Of a DNA stretch of 64,000 nucleotides, positions 8,011-16,317 are shown in pieces. Under the pieces are notes generated by a model, which searched no databases, was not told the DNA's origin, and saw only the letters and a list, made by a program, of their open reading frames with translations. The stretch is from CALVGQ01 sp031551965 (GTDB taxonomy: Bacteria; Bacillota_I; Bacilli_A; Erysipelotrichales; Erysipelotrichaceae): assembly GCA_031551965.1 (NCBI GenBank), contig JAVBMW010000023.1, positions 1 to 64,000 on the forward strand, given 5' to 3'. The translations under genes were made by a program, and so were the position numbers. The stretch's first letter is position 1; the number at the start of each line of letters is the position of its first letter.

Positions 8011-8463
8011 ATGGATGTAATATATACAGGAAATGTAATAGCTGAAGCCAGAAAGGCTAAAGGACTTACTCAACAAGAACTTGCAGAAAAATTGAATGTT
8101 ACAAATAAGGCGGTAAGTAAATGGGAACGTGGAATTAATTATCCTGATATTTCACTTTTAAAACCGATTGCGAAGGCATTGGATATTTCTACATTAAAAT
8201 TAATATCAGATGAAGAAGTCGATTCAGAGAAAACATTAGAAATTGCGTCACAAATTACAGATACGAGAAAACAATTTTTTAAAAAGGATATAAAGCAACG
8301 TTTGTGGTTATGCACCATAATATCAATGATTGGATTTGCGATGATGTACTTAATTAATAGAGATTTTCTAGAACTTGAACGTGTTTCTTATTTATTGGAA
8401 TTTTTCTGTTTTCAATCGGCATTAATGTCTGCATCATCATTATTTTATATGAGAAATTTATAG
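8011..8463 (+). CDS. XRE-family regulator with membrane helices
   Basis: 150 aa. Residues 7-62 form a helix-turn-helix of the Cro/C1 type (IAEARKAKGLTQQELAEKLN, then VTNKAVSKWERGINYPDISL). Residues about 92-145 carry two hydrophobic segments (LWLCTIISMIGFAMMYLI and a weaker one), so the DNA-binding domain may be tethered to the membrane. This layout is common among small Bacillota regulators. The target is unknown. It stands alone between eno and a dienelactone hydrolase-type gene. Confidence 0.8.
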   Translation: MDVIYTGNVIAEARKAKGLTQQELAEKLNVTNKAVSKWERGINYPDISLLKPIAKALDISTLKLISDEEVDSEKTLEIASQITDTRKQFFKKDIKQRLWLCTIISMIGFAMMYLINRDFLELERVSYLLEFFCFQSALMSASSLFYMRNL

Positions 8464-8566
8464 GATGAACGATAATTTATTTTGCCTTTATAAGAGGTAA
8501 TTTATGGTATGATGAAAATAAAAAAGAATGTTATAATGAGAATACAGAAAGATGGGTGATCTAAAG

Positions 8567-9331
8567 ATGTGGAATAATTTAAACACTGGTGAGTATGAAG
8601 GAATGATTGCGGAGACCATTTCAATTAAAAAAGAGAATAATGAATTTTTGCGTGTTTATTGTAGTAAACCCTTAACGGCAGGGTACCATCCGGGAATTGT
8701 ATTAATACCTCATATGCCTGGTTGGGATGAGTTTACTCGTGAAACAGCTCGTCGTTTTACCCAACATGGGTATATTGTGATGTGCCCTGATATTTACTGT
8801 CGTGTTGGAACTGGACATCCGGAAGAAATTTCTAAGCTGGCAAGAGAACAAGGTGGAGTTCCAGATGATGTGGTGATGAGTGATTGTAAAGCTAGTCTTG
8901 ATTATATTAAAGCGCAGCCTGTTTCTAATGGCAAAGTTGGTGTCATTGGTATGTGCTCTGGTGGTCGTCACGCATTTTTAGCGGCATGTACAGTCGATGG
9001 TTTTGAGGCGGCAGTTGATTGCTGGGGTGGCGGCGTAGTGTGCGAACCAGAAAAATTAACTCCTGCTCGTCCTGTAGCACCAATTGACTATACTGAAAAG
9101 TTGAGTATACCGTTACTTGGAATATTTGGTAATTTAGATAAATCACCTACTCCTGAGCAAGTCAATCAACTTGAGGAAGAGTTAAAAAAATACAATAAGA
9201 ATTATATGTTCTATCGATATGATGAGTGTGGTCATGCCTTCTGGAGTTATCATGGGACTAATTATCGACCACTTGAAACAATTGATTCATTTAATAAGGT
9301 TTTACAATTCTTTGATGACAATTTAAAATAG
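8567..9331 (+). CDS. Dienelactone hydrolase family protein
   Basis: 254 aa from the ATG at 8567, which has GGGTGAT at the right distance; an ATG at 8552 lacks a good site. The alpha/beta-hydrolase has the Cys nucleophile typical of dienelactone hydrolases in VIGMCSGGRHAFLAA (about residue 128), an acidic residue in FGNLDKSPTPEQ and the His in YDECGHAFW. It probably hydrolyses a small ester or lactone in the cytoplasm. A TATAAT at 8532 may be its promoter. The radical-SAM maturase gene follows after 19 bases, so the two may share a transcript, though no functional link is obvious. Confidence 0.8.
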   Translation: MWNNLNTGEYEGMIAETISIKKENNEFLRVYCSKPLTAGYHPGIVLIPHMPGWDEFTRETARRFTQHGYIVMCPDIYCRVGTGHPEEISKLAREQGGVPDDVVMSDCKASLDYIKAQPVSNGKVGVIGMCSGGRHAFLAACTVDGFEAAVDCWGGGVVCEPEKLTPARPVAPIDYTEKLSIPLLGIFGNLDKSPTPEQVNQLEEELKKYNKNYMFYRYDECGHAFWSYHGTNYRPLETIDSFNKVLQFFDDNLK

Positions 9332-9350
9332 TGAAAAAGGGGGAGTATTT

Positions 9351-10517
9351 GTGGAAAATAATTTGAAGGCAAAGACTCCTTTTGTCGTGATGATCAAACC
9401 TGTGGGATCTTGTTGCAATCTTAGCTGTGAGTATTGTTACTACTCAAAAGATAAACAACCTTTATCGATCATGAGTGATACGATTTTAGAAGAAACAATT
9501 AAACAAACTATTGAGGCAACATCAGGGGATGTAGTCTCTTTTACTTGGCATGGTGGTGAACCAACTCTTGCGGGAATCGATTTCTATAAAAAGGTAGTAA
9601 TTCTTCAAAAGAAATACTTACCTGAAGGAGTTAAGGTTTGGAACAACCTACAAACAAATGGTACTTTAATCGATGAAAACTGGGCTAAATTTCTAAAGGA
9701 AGAACATTTTGATGTTGGAATCAGTATCGATGGTACAGAATGGGTACACAATGAGTATCGTAAAGATCATAGTGATTTTAGCACTTATCGAAAAGTTGTT
9801 AAGGCGGTCCAAATTTTACAAAAACATGGAATACAACCTGATTTATTATGTACAGTTAATTCATCAACTGCAAAAAATCCAATTGCTGTTTATCGAAGTC
9901 TTAGAGATTTTAATACTGGGTGGATTCAGTTTATCCCAATTGTTCGATGGATAAATGAAAATGAGGTCAGTGAAGATTCTGTGGGTTCTAAAGAATATGG
10001 AGAATTTTTGATTCAAGTATTTGATGAATGGATAACGCATGATATAGGAAAAACTGAAGTGCAGTTGTTTGCAGAAATGGCAAGTGTTCTTCATGGACAG
10101 TCTTCACATGTTTGTTGGATGGCTCCAGTTTGTGGGCAAGTATTAGTTATCGAAAAGGATGGTTCAGTTTATAGCTGTGATCATTTTGTGAATAATAGTT
10201 ATTGCCTAGGAAATCTTAAAGATGTTCATTTAAGCAAGTTTGTAGATAGTAACAGTCAAAAAGAATTTGGATTACTAAAGAATAAAATTTCAGACAAATG
10301 TTTAAAATGTCCATGGCTACAATTATGTAATGGTGGATGTCCGAAAGATCGCTATAAAATGAATAATGAAGCTTATATAAACTTGAACTATTTATGTGCT
10401 GGACTCGAATTGTTTTATAGTCACGCGGAACCTTTGATACTTAAAGTGAGTAAAATGTTAAATAAACAAATATCTTTAAAGGAAATCATAAATGAAATAA
10501 AGAAAGAATTAATGTAA
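9351..10517 (+). CDS. Anaerobic sulfatase-maturating enzyme (radical SAM/SPASM)
   Basis: 388 aa with a GTG start after AAAGGGGGAG. The radical-SAM cluster motif CNLSCEYC (Cys22, 26, 29) binds the 4Fe-4S used to cleave SAM; TWHGGEPTL and ISIDGT follow. The C-terminal SPASM region holds the auxiliary cluster ligands (CDHF, KCLKCPWLQLCNGGCPKDRY). These enzymes turn the active-site Cys or Ser of a sulfatase into formylglycine without oxygen. No sulfatase is adjacent, but the sulfatase at 60697 has a suitable CIPAR motif and no signal peptide, so it is the likely substrate in this window. Confidence 0.93.
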   Translation: MENNLKAKTPFVVMIKPVGSCCNLSCEYCYYSKDKQPLSIMSDTILEETIKQTIEATSGDVVSFTWHGGEPTLAGIDFYKKVVILQKKYLPEGVKVWNNLQTNGTLIDENWAKFLKEEHFDVGISIDGTEWVHNEYRKDHSDFSTYRKVVKAVQILQKHGIQPDLLCTVNSSTAKNPIAVYRSLRDFNTGWIQFIPIVRWINENEVSEDSVGSKEYGEFLIQVFDEWITHDIGKTEVQLFAEMASVLHGQSSHVCWMAPVCGQVLVIEKDGSVYSCDHFVNNSYCLGNLKDVHLSKFVDSNSQKEFGLLKNKISDKCLKCPWLQLCNGGCPKDRYKMNNEAYINLNYLCAGLELFYSHAEPLILKVSKMLNKQISLKEIINEIKKELM

Positions 10518-10621
10518 ATTCTATGTAAAGTTAAGATGAAATGTTTGTGAAAGTTTTATTGAAATGCTAAAAAAGCCTTTAAAATAAGGGTTTCAATGAA
10601 AAATTAATTTTACATTTAAAA

Positions 10622-10650
10622 TTGACTTAAAAAAATAGATTGGATATAAT
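10622..10650 (+). promoter_or_regulatory. Sigma-A promoter of the MFS-phosphatase operon
   Basis: TTGACT at 10622-10627 and TATAAT at 10645-10650 with the ideal 17-base spacing, about 45 bases before the MFS start codon. Confidence 0.8.
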
Positions 10651-10695
10651 TTGCTAAACAAAAGAAAGAATGGAGTATCTATAGGAGGAAATCTT

Positions 10696-11958
10696 ATGAG
10701 TAATTCTACTTCAGTAAAACCAACTAAGCAAAACTTTACCGCAAATGAATGGAAAACCATTATTGTTGCGGGTGCAATTTGCTTTCTAAATGTTTCAGGG
10801 CAAGGACTAATTGGACCGATTATGCCTATGCTTATTCAAGAATTAAATTTATCTCGTGCTGTTATAGGATTATCTATTACAGTGGCAACGATTTTATCTG
10901 CTGTGCTTGGCGTTATGGCAGGGAAAATAATGCAAAAGATTACGATTCGTAATACGATTTTGATCGCAAGCATTGCAGCTGCCGTTTATGGCTTTGGGCT
11001 TGCTTCGGCATCAAATGCAATCACATTATACATAGTACAGATTTGTATGGCAGTACTTGGTACATTTGGTACCTATGCTGTAACGAGTGCATTATTATCT
11101 CAGCTTTTAGGTTCTCGAATGAAAACTGTTTTTGGAATCGTTGCAGGGGTATCCAATTTAGGGACTGCACTATTAACAGTAATTTTAGGACAAACCATTC
11201 CGGTTTATGGATATAAAGCTGTAGTTACGATTACAGGACTAGTGATTGGAATAACAGGAGTTGTTTTGAATCTATTATTTTTAGGTAATACTAAAACAAC
11301 TAAATCTGATGCCACAGCAGTTAAGAAAGAAAAAGTTGTATCAGATGAACCGGGCTTAACGATGAAAGAAGCGACAAAGACTGCCTCTTTCTGGTTATTT
11401 GGTGCAGGAATGTTCTTGAGTGCTATGTTGTTTACAGGGGTTGGATTATTCGCTATCGACTTCATGACAGGTGTTGGTGCTGAATACTCTTACGCTACAA
11501 GTATTATGGCTTCAGTGACAGTTATGGGAGCTGTAGTAACGATGTCCTCTGGATTTATTACTGAGAAATTAGGGGCTCGTGGACTTCTTACAATGATGTT
11601 TGGAGGCTTTACGATCGGTACTTTGATTTTTACTTATTTATTCCCTAAGAGTTTATCATTTGTGATCGCGATGATTGCGATGGCCTTTATCGCATGCGTT
11701 CGTTCTACAAACACTACACCTGGACTTATTATTCCTGAAATGTTTGGTAGAAAAGATTTTGGAAGTTTAAGTTCTGTAGGAATGAGCTTCTATGGATTAG
11801 GTGCAGGACTTGCATCGATCTTAGTTGGTTTATTATATGACGCAACAAATAGTTATGTTGCAGCATTTACAACCTTAGCAGTATTATCGATTCTTGCGTT
11901 AGTTTTATTTATGATGGCTTTAAAAGCTTCACCTATGAAGAAAATTGAAGGAGAATAA
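10696..11958 (+). CDS. MFS transporter (OxlT/monocarboxylate-like)
   Basis: About 420 aa from the ATG at 10696, chosen because ATAGGAGGAA lies just before it. Twelve membrane helices are apparent, with a central cytoplasmic loop around residues 195-225 (KTTKSDATAVKKEKV). Features such as GLIGPIMPMLIQELNLSRAV and FGIVAGVSNLGTALL fit the major facilitator superfamily, closest in style to oxalate/formate or monocarboxylate carriers. The substrate is not known. The next gene, a tyrosine-phosphatase-like protein, starts 4 bases after the stop, so they form an operon that ends at 12705-12736. Confidence 0.82.
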   Translation: MSNSTSVKPTKQNFTANEWKTIIVAGAICFLNVSGQGLIGPIMPMLIQELNLSRAVIGLSITVATILSAVLGVMAGKIMQKITIRNTILIASIAAAVYGFGLASASNAITLYIVQICMAVLGTFGTYAVTSALLSQLLGSRMKTVFGIVAGVSNLGTALLTVILGQTIPVYGYKAVVTITGLVIGITGVVLNLLFLGNTKTTKSDATAVKKEKVVSDEPGLTMKEATKTASFWLFGAGMFLSAMLFTGVGLFAIDFMTGVGAEYSYATSIMASVTVMGAVVTMSSGFITEKLGARGLLTMMFGGFTIGTLIFTYLFPKSLSFVIAMIAMAFIACVRSTNTTPGLIIPEMFGRKDFGSLSSVGMSFYGLGAGLASILVGLLYDATNSYVAAFTTLAVLSILALVLFMMALKASPMKKIEGE

Positions 11959-11962
11959 AATT

Positions 11963-12694
11963 ATGACACGTGCTAATTATGCAATGAAACTCGATGGAGC
12001 CAACAATGTTCGTGATTTAGGTGGCTACCCTACAAAAAATGGTAAGATCACAAAATGGAAACAATTTTTAAGAAGTGATAACCCAAGCAATTTATCCGAC
12101 TATGACTGCGAAAACCTATACATGTATGGTGTTCGTCTACAAATTGATTTAAGAAGTGATTTTGAGTGTGCACAACAATCTTCTAAATTAAATGGATATC
12201 CTGGTGTCGAGTACATCAATATTCAATTACAGGACAACATGAATTCTAATATGGGAGATATGAAACTTCCTGATTCAATGTATGAAGTTTATATTGCTTT
12301 GTTGGATGAGGCTAAACCTAAGTTTAAAGTGTTATTCGAAAAAATATTAGAATATCCAAATGATTGCGTAATGTTCAATTGTACAGGTGGAAAAGACCGA
12401 ACAGGAACAACAGCAATGTTATTGTTGCTTATCGCAAACTGTGTTGATGAATATATTGTTTCTGATTATGCAGCAACATTCAATAATTTACGTCGTGAAT
12501 CACAGGCAAGTATGAAGATGTTTGAAGAAAGAGGCTTGAAAATCTCTCCTGCAATGATGGCTTCTGATCCAGAAGTTATGCAAGATACATTAAAATATTT
12601 CTATGATAAATATCAAACGATTGAAAATTGGTTAAATCAAATAGGATTAACTGAAGACCAAATCAATGCGTTAAAGAAAAAAATCGTTGAATGA
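11963..12694 (+). CDS. Tyrosine-protein phosphatase family (DSP-like) protein
   Basis: 243 aa from the ATG at 11963 (GAAGGAGA just upstream). The start NVRDLGGYPTKNGKI and the active-site loop FNCTGGKDRTGTTAM (Cys-x5-Arg) define the bacterial Tyr-phosphatase family with the GKDRTG loop, whose members act on phosphoproteins or phosphoinositides. There is no signal peptide, so it is cytoplasmic. It is co-transcribed with the MFS transporter, which may hint at a phosphorylated small-molecule substrate, but that is conjecture. Confidence 0.85.
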   Translation: MTRANYAMKLDGANNVRDLGGYPTKNGKITKWKQFLRSDNPSNLSDYDCENLYMYGVRLQIDLRSDFECAQQSSKLNGYPGVEYINIQLQDNMNSNMGDMKLPDSMYEVYIALLDEAKPKFKVLFEKILEYPNDCVMFNCTGGKDRTGTTAMLLLLIANCVDEYIVSDYAATFNNLRRESQASMKMFEERGLKISPAMMASDPEVMQDTLKYFYDKYQTIENWLNQIGLTEDQINALKKKIVE

Positions 12695-12704
12695 TTATAC
12701 AGAC

Positions 12705-12736
12705 AGAGCTAGTGTATAAAATGCTAGCTCTTTTTA
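12705..12736 (+). terminator. Intrinsic terminator
   Basis: AGAGCTAG (12705-12712) pairs with CTAGCTCT (12724-12731), followed by T5. It ends the MFS-phosphatase operon. Confidence 0.85.
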
Positions 12737-12840
12737 ATTGGGTTAATGAATAGATATTCACTAAATAAATAGCTTTAAAGCTCCTTAAAGTGAAGCCAAA
12801 TAAAAAAATTTGATTTATACACTATTATTCTTTAAAATTA

Positions 12841-12860
12841 AATTGTAAGGGGTTACAATT
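12841..12860. promoter_or_regulatory. Palindrome upstream of membrane protein gene
   Basis: Perfect inverted repeat AATTGTAA-GGGG-TTACAATT placed 25 bases before the start codon at 12885. It could be an operator or a leader hairpin. The regulator is unknown. Confidence 0.5.
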
Positions 12861-12884
12861 TTACAAGACAGGGAGGATCTCGTT

Positions 12885-13421
12885 ATGAAATTAATAACAA
12901 ACACCACATCAGATTTAAAACTAATCAAAAATTTATCACCGGAACAAATTCAGTTGATCAAAAAAGAAAGTATGATTGCAGGAGTTTTTAATTTCTTCTT
13001 GAACTTAGCTTTCGGACTTATTATTTTTAAAGGAGTTTCAATCATCCCAATTGAAGGGGCAAAAGGATTTTTTCAAGATTTAATTATCTGTACATTATTA
13101 ACTGGATTTTTTAATGGTATGGGTGGATTTAACTCTGTTGAAAAAGGATTGATCAAAGGAACAGTTCAACAATCACTTATTAATGATGATGAAGTGGGCT
13201 TATTAAAGATTTTTCCTAAAGGCGGTGCAGCAAGAGGAATGTTGTTTGGACTTCTATGGGGAGCTCTTCATTTAGGGATTGCTTATGTTGTATTAAATGT
13301 TCTTTCAATTACTACAGCTCCTTATTTATTATTTGCAGTACTAAAAGGAATACTTTGTGCATGGATAGCAGGATCAGCTGTTTACTTTATGTCACTGGCA
13401 TCATTACATTTAAAATATTAA
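12885..13421 (+). CDS. Unknown membrane protein, four predicted helices
   Basis: 178 aa with a strong ribosome binding site (GGGAGGATCT). I do not recognise the family. Four hydrophobic stretches are visible: about residues 27-50 (AGVFNFFLNLAFGLIIF), 66-80 (DLIICTLLTGFFNG), 120-142 (GMLFGLLWGALHLGIAYVVL) and 148-172 (LLFAVLKGILCAWIAGSAV). A charged loop (ISGTVQQS-type, with DDEVGLLKIFPKGGAARG) sits between helices 2 and 3. It has its own palindromic leader and terminator and so is a single-gene unit. Confidence 0.65.
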   Translation: MKLITNTTSDLKLIKNLSPEQIQLIKKESMIAGVFNFFLNLAFGLIIFKGVSIIPIEGAKGFFQDLIICTLLTGFFNGMGGFNSVEKGLIKGTVQQSLINDDEVGLLKIFPKGGAARGMLFGLLWGALHLGIAYVVLNVLSITTAPYLLFAVLKGILCAWIAGSAVYFMSLASLHLKY

Positions 13422-13424
13422 GAA

Positions 13425-13450
13425 AAAGACTCGCTTGAGTCTTTTCTTTT
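13425..13450 (+). terminator. Intrinsic terminator
   Basis: AAAGACTC-GCTT-GAGTCTTT stem-loop followed by TCTTTT. It directly abuts the 3' end of the tRNA gene on the other strand. Confidence 0.85.
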
Positions 13451-13526
13451 GGCGCACCCGACAGGACTTGAACCTGCACTCTTTTGAATCGGAATCAAAT
13501 GCATTATCCAATTATGCTACGGGCAC
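13450..13526 (-). tRNA. tRNA-Arg (anticodon CCG)
   Basis: The minus strand folds into a full cloverleaf: acceptor GTGCCCG/CGGGTGC (G-U pairs at two positions), D arm GCAT...ATGC, anticodon stem TTTGA/TCAAA around loop TTCCGAT (anticodon CCG, reading CGG), T arm GCAGG-TTCAAGT-CCTGT, discriminator G and an encoded CCA. Length is 77 bases including CCA. Confidence 0.93.
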
Positions 13527-13581
13527 GTTTGCTTAAATATTGTACCACAACTTACATAAAAATGAACGATTTGTTGTGCAG

Positions 13582-13610
13582 TTGACAAATTGCTAGGTAC
13601 AGTTGATAGT
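13582..13610 (+). promoter_or_regulatory. Sigma-A promoter of the XRE regulator gene
   Basis: Consensus TTGACA (13582-13587), 17-base spacer, GATAGT (13605-13610). It lies just behind the tRNA gene and reads into the regulator at 13662. Confidence 0.6.
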
Positions 13611-13661
13611 ATTACTACTCATAATTTTGATAAAATTAGGTTAGAAAAAGAGGATAATACT

Positions 13662-14285
13662 ATGAACTTAGCAGATCGTATTCAACACTTAAGAAAAATA
13701 AAAGGGATATCCCAAGAAGAATTTGCGGATAAGATCGGTGTATCTCGCCAAGCAGTATCAAAATGGGAAAGTGAGGCAAGCATTCCTGATATTGATAAGA
13801 TAATTATCATGAGTGAGTATTTTGGTGTTTCAACGGATTATATCTTAAAGGGAATAGAAAGTTCGAGTCAAATCAATAAAGGTCAAGTCAACGCAAATTT
13901 AAATACAGTTATCGCAACCGCATTAAACTTTATAGGGTTATTATTAGCTACAACACTTTGGTATGATTTTCAGTTGGCAATAGCGACAGCAGTAGGAATA
14001 TTATTCATGATAGTGGGATGTATGATTTATTGTGCAGGAATGGTAAACGGTAGGGAAGATACTAAAAAAACTGCTAGGTATAATTTCTGGAGAATTAATA
14101 TTTGGATTTTGAACTTTACAGGATTATCGATATGTCTTAACTTATTTTGTGGACCAGGATTAGCACCTTATCCTATTTATCATGACTATTTAACATATTC
14201 TATTTTCTGGGGTGTTTATATTCTAAGTTGTATTGTTATAACTTATAAATTATATGAATCAAACAAACAAAAACTAGGCTTTTGA
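13662..14285 (+). CDS. XRE-family regulator with membrane domain
   Basis: 207 aa from the ATG at 13662, which follows AAGAGGATAA; an earlier in-frame start at 13590 would lie inside the promoter. Residues 1-65 form a helix-turn-helix (LADRIQHLRKIKGISQEEF, SRQAVSKWESEASIPDIDKI). The rest has four hydrophobic segments (for example VIATALNFIGLLLATTLW and YSIFWGVYILSCIVITY), so it is anchored in the membrane. This architecture is frequent in Bacillota and may sense an envelope or metabolic cue. The target is unknown. The neighbour on the opposite strand is a MntP-type protein. Confidence 0.8.
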   Translation: MNLADRIQHLRKIKGISQEEFADKIGVSRQAVSKWESEASIPDIDKIIIMSEYFGVSTDYILKGIESSSQINKGQVNANLNTVIATALNFIGLLLATTLWYDFQLAIATAVGILFMIVGCMIYCAGMVNGREDTKKTARYNFWRINIWILNFTGLSICLNLFCGPGLAPYPIYHDYLTYSIFWGVYILSCIVITYKLYESNKQKLGF

Positions 14286-14303
14286 GATTTCAATATCCTA
14301 GTT
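14272..14303. terminator. Convergent hairpin terminator
   Basis: AACTAGG (14272-14278) and CCTAGTT (14297-14303) can pair across the 3' ends of two convergent genes. There is no strong T-run, so this is a moderate call. Confidence 0.5.
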
Positions 14304-14850
14304 AGATAAATGTTTCGAGTAGTCCTAAAATAATCAATAGAATACCAGAAAGTAGTTGTGCATGTTGTGCCTTGAAGGCATTGGGACATTTTTTCCCTAA
14401 TATTTGGCCGACATGTAGGAAACAAACACTGATAATGAGTGTGCAACAAAAAGTTAAAGAGGCATCAACACCTGCAATATTAGCACTGATTCCAACGGCA
14501 GCGTTATTAAAAGCTAAAATCAAAGATAAAATGACAGCTTGTTTCAATGTCATTTTTTTGATTGGTTTTATGGTTTCTTGGGTATGGTCAAATATGGCGT
14601 TGCTTATTTGGACACAACCCCAACAAATCAAAATCCAGCAGCTTAGTTTGGATAAAGTATCGATTGGAATGATTTTAAAAATATAATTGCCTAAAGTCAT
14701 TGAGAGATAAGTGGTAAAACTAATGAATAAGGAAATAATCAAATTGTATTTTAATTGTATACAAACACGATTTAAACCATAAGTGATTCCAATCATGATG
14801 TTGTCAATATTTGCACAAAATGAAAAAATTAGGGCAGATAGTAGTCTCAT
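14302..14850 (-). CDS. MntP/YtaF-family membrane protein
   Basis: 182 aa with six membrane helices. Two related halves carry the family signatures CANIDNIMIGITYG near the N-terminus and FNNAAVGISANIAGVD past the middle, with acidic residues in the membrane. MntP proteins export manganese; the YtaF branch is a sporulation-associated membrane protein. The shape fits either. No manganese riboswitch is visible in the short upstream region. It is convergent with the XRE gene. Confidence 0.8.
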   Translation of the reverse strand: MRLLSALIFSFCANIDNIMIGITYGLNRVCIQLKYNLIISLFISFTTYLSMTLGNYIFKIIPIDTLSKLSCWILICWGCVQISNAIFDHTQETIKPIKKMTLKQAVILSLILAFNNAAVGISANIAGVDASLTFCCTLIISVCFLHVGQILGKKCPNAFKAQHAQLLSGILLIILGLLETFI

Positions 14851-14922
14851 ATTTTTTTTCTCCTACCACAGTTTATGGGAAGTAATGTTTTGGATATGGT
14901 ATAATGCCTATGAGGTAAGAAT

Positions 14923-15804
14923 ATGGACATTAAATTAGTTGTTATGGATATGGATGGAACATTGTTAAATACTCAAGGAAAGATTACTGAAAAAACAATG
15001 AGATCTTTGTTGGAAGCACAAAAACAAGGAGTTCGCTTGGCACTGGCATCAGGCAGAAGCTACAAAACTTTAACATCTTTTGGTCAACAACTACAAATGC
15101 CTGAATATGACGGGTATTTTATTTGTGTTAATGGAACATCGATCGTTAAAACATCAACGATGGAACATGAAATTATTGGTCAATTGTATGAAAATGATTT
15201 GAAGACAATATTTGAGTTTGCCAAACCTTACGAAATTGAAACGATGGCTGTAATGGATGAAACTATTTATGATTATATTCCAAGATCATTGATGGAAATC
15301 AAACGCCAATATCGTATAGAAAATAACATTGCGGAAGATGTACCATGGACTGCAGGAACATTTAAACTTATTGTGGATCAGAGAAAAGGATATACTGGGA
15401 TTCATTATATCGATAGTTATGAAGAAATACCGAACTCTGTAAACAAGGTATGCATTGCCCATCTTCCAGAAAAACTACTAGATTTTTACCAAGATGCTAC
15501 TAAATCTTTAGGGGATCGCTATAATTTCGCTCGTACTTCACATCAATGGATCGAAATAACCCCAATTGATATATCAAAAGGTAAAACAATTTTGAAATTG
15601 GCGAAACAGCTTGGGATCGATCAAAAAGAAATCATGGTTTTTGGTGATGGAGAAAATGATTTGCCAATGTTCGAAGTAGCAGGATGTGCGGTAGCGATGG
15701 GAAATGCAATGGATACAGTCAAAGAGAAAGCACAATTGATCACTACTGATAATGATCATGATGGAATTGCGGAAATAATAGAAAAATATGTACTAAAGGC
15801 TTAA
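14923..15804 (+). CDS. Cof-type HAD phosphatase
   Basis: 293 aa. HAD motifs are clear: MDMDGTLLNTQGKITEKT (I), ALASGRSYKTL (II), ISKGKTILKLAKQLG (III) and FGDGENDLPMFEVAG (IV). The cap domain between motifs II and III is of the Cof/YidA (IIB) type, so it likely removes phosphate from sugar phosphates or small phosphometabolites. An extended -10 (TGGTATAAT, ending 14905) is just upstream. It has its own terminator overlapping the stop codon. Substrate specificity cannot be read from sequence. Confidence 0.88.
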   Translation: MDIKLVVMDMDGTLLNTQGKITEKTMRSLLEAQKQGVRLALASGRSYKTLTSFGQQLQMPEYDGYFICVNGTSIVKTSTMEHEIIGQLYENDLKTIFEFAKPYEIETMAVMDETIYDYIPRSLMEIKRQYRIENNIAEDVPWTAGTFKLIVDQRKGYTGIHYIDSYEEIPNSVNKVCIAHLPEKLLDFYQDATKSLGDRYNFARTSHQWIEITPIDISKGKTILKLAKQLGIDQKEIMVFGDGENDLPMFEVAGCAVAMGNAMDTVKEKAQLITTDNDHDGIAEIIEKYVLKA

Positions 15805-15817
15805 AAGCCTTTTCTTT
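15795..15817 (+). terminator. Intrinsic terminator
   Basis: AAAGGCTT-AA-AAGCCTTT stem-loop overlapping the stop codon, followed by a T-rich tract. Confidence 0.8.
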
Positions 15818-15840
15818 TTATACAAAAGTGGTAAAATATT

Positions 15841-15864
15841 AATTAGTTGCACACGCAACTAATT
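15841..15864. promoter_or_regulatory. Probable MarR operator
   Basis: Perfect 10-bp inverted repeat with a 4-base centre: AATTAGTTGC, ACAC, GCAACTAATT. It lies just before the MarR gene, next to a TAAAAT -10-like box. The TTGC-N-GCAA pattern is typical of MarR-family sites, so autoregulation is likely. Confidence 0.75.
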
Positions 15865-15876
15865 GGGGGTGATTAA

Positions 15877-16317
15877 ATGGAATCATTAATGAAATATATT
15901 GGTCGTCTTCATCGTTCTTATATGTCTTATCGTACAGATAAGCTGGGAGTTGAAGATTTAAAAGGCCATCAACAAACTTACATTTTTCATATATGCAAAA
16001 ATCCTGGCTTATCACAAGATAAGCTAGTGGAATTAATTAATGTGAATAAAAGTAATGTTACTCGTCAACTCATGCATTTAGAAAAGGATGGCTATATCAC
16101 ACGTGTTCCATCTGATGATGATCGAAGAGTTTTATGTGTGTTTCCAACGAAAAAAGCGTTGGATTTATATCCATGCATCTTAGAGATCATGAAAGAATGG
16201 AATGTAGAGCTATTCTTAGAATTAGATAACGATGAAAAAGAAGAATTGTTACGTTTATTAAAAATAGTTTCAGCCAAATCAACGGTATTATTACAAGGAA
16301 GAAGGGATGATGAATGA
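15877..16317 (+). CDS. MarR-family transcriptional regulator
   Basis: 146 aa. Winged helix-turn-helix: PGLSQDKLVELINVNKSNVT (recognition helix region), LMHLEKDGYITRVPSDDDRR (wing with the conserved DxRxx loop). Start after GGGGGTGATTAA. It precedes and overlaps by 4 bases the first of two ABC exporter genes, and a perfect palindrome lies before it. The likely job is to repress the exporter until a drug-like ligand binds. The ligand is unknown. Confidence 0.92.
   Translation: MESLMKYIGRLHRSYMSYRTDKLGVEDLKGHQQTYIFHICKNPGLSQDKLVELINVNKSNVTRQLMHLEKDGYITRVPSDDDRRVLCVFPTKKALDLYPCILEIMKEWNVELFLELDNDEKEELLRLLKIVSAKSTVLLQGRRDDE

Noticed and set aside
13450..13526. Integration site at the tRNA-Arg gene
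   Set aside because: No integrase and no repeated tRNA 3' end found in the window.
14372..14686. 104-codon plus-strand frame
   Set aside because: Antisense shadow of the MntP/YtaF gene, which has clear family motifs.
14851..14922. Manganese (yybP-ykoY) riboswitch before the MntP-like gene
   Set aside because: The region is too short and has no recognisable conserved loops.
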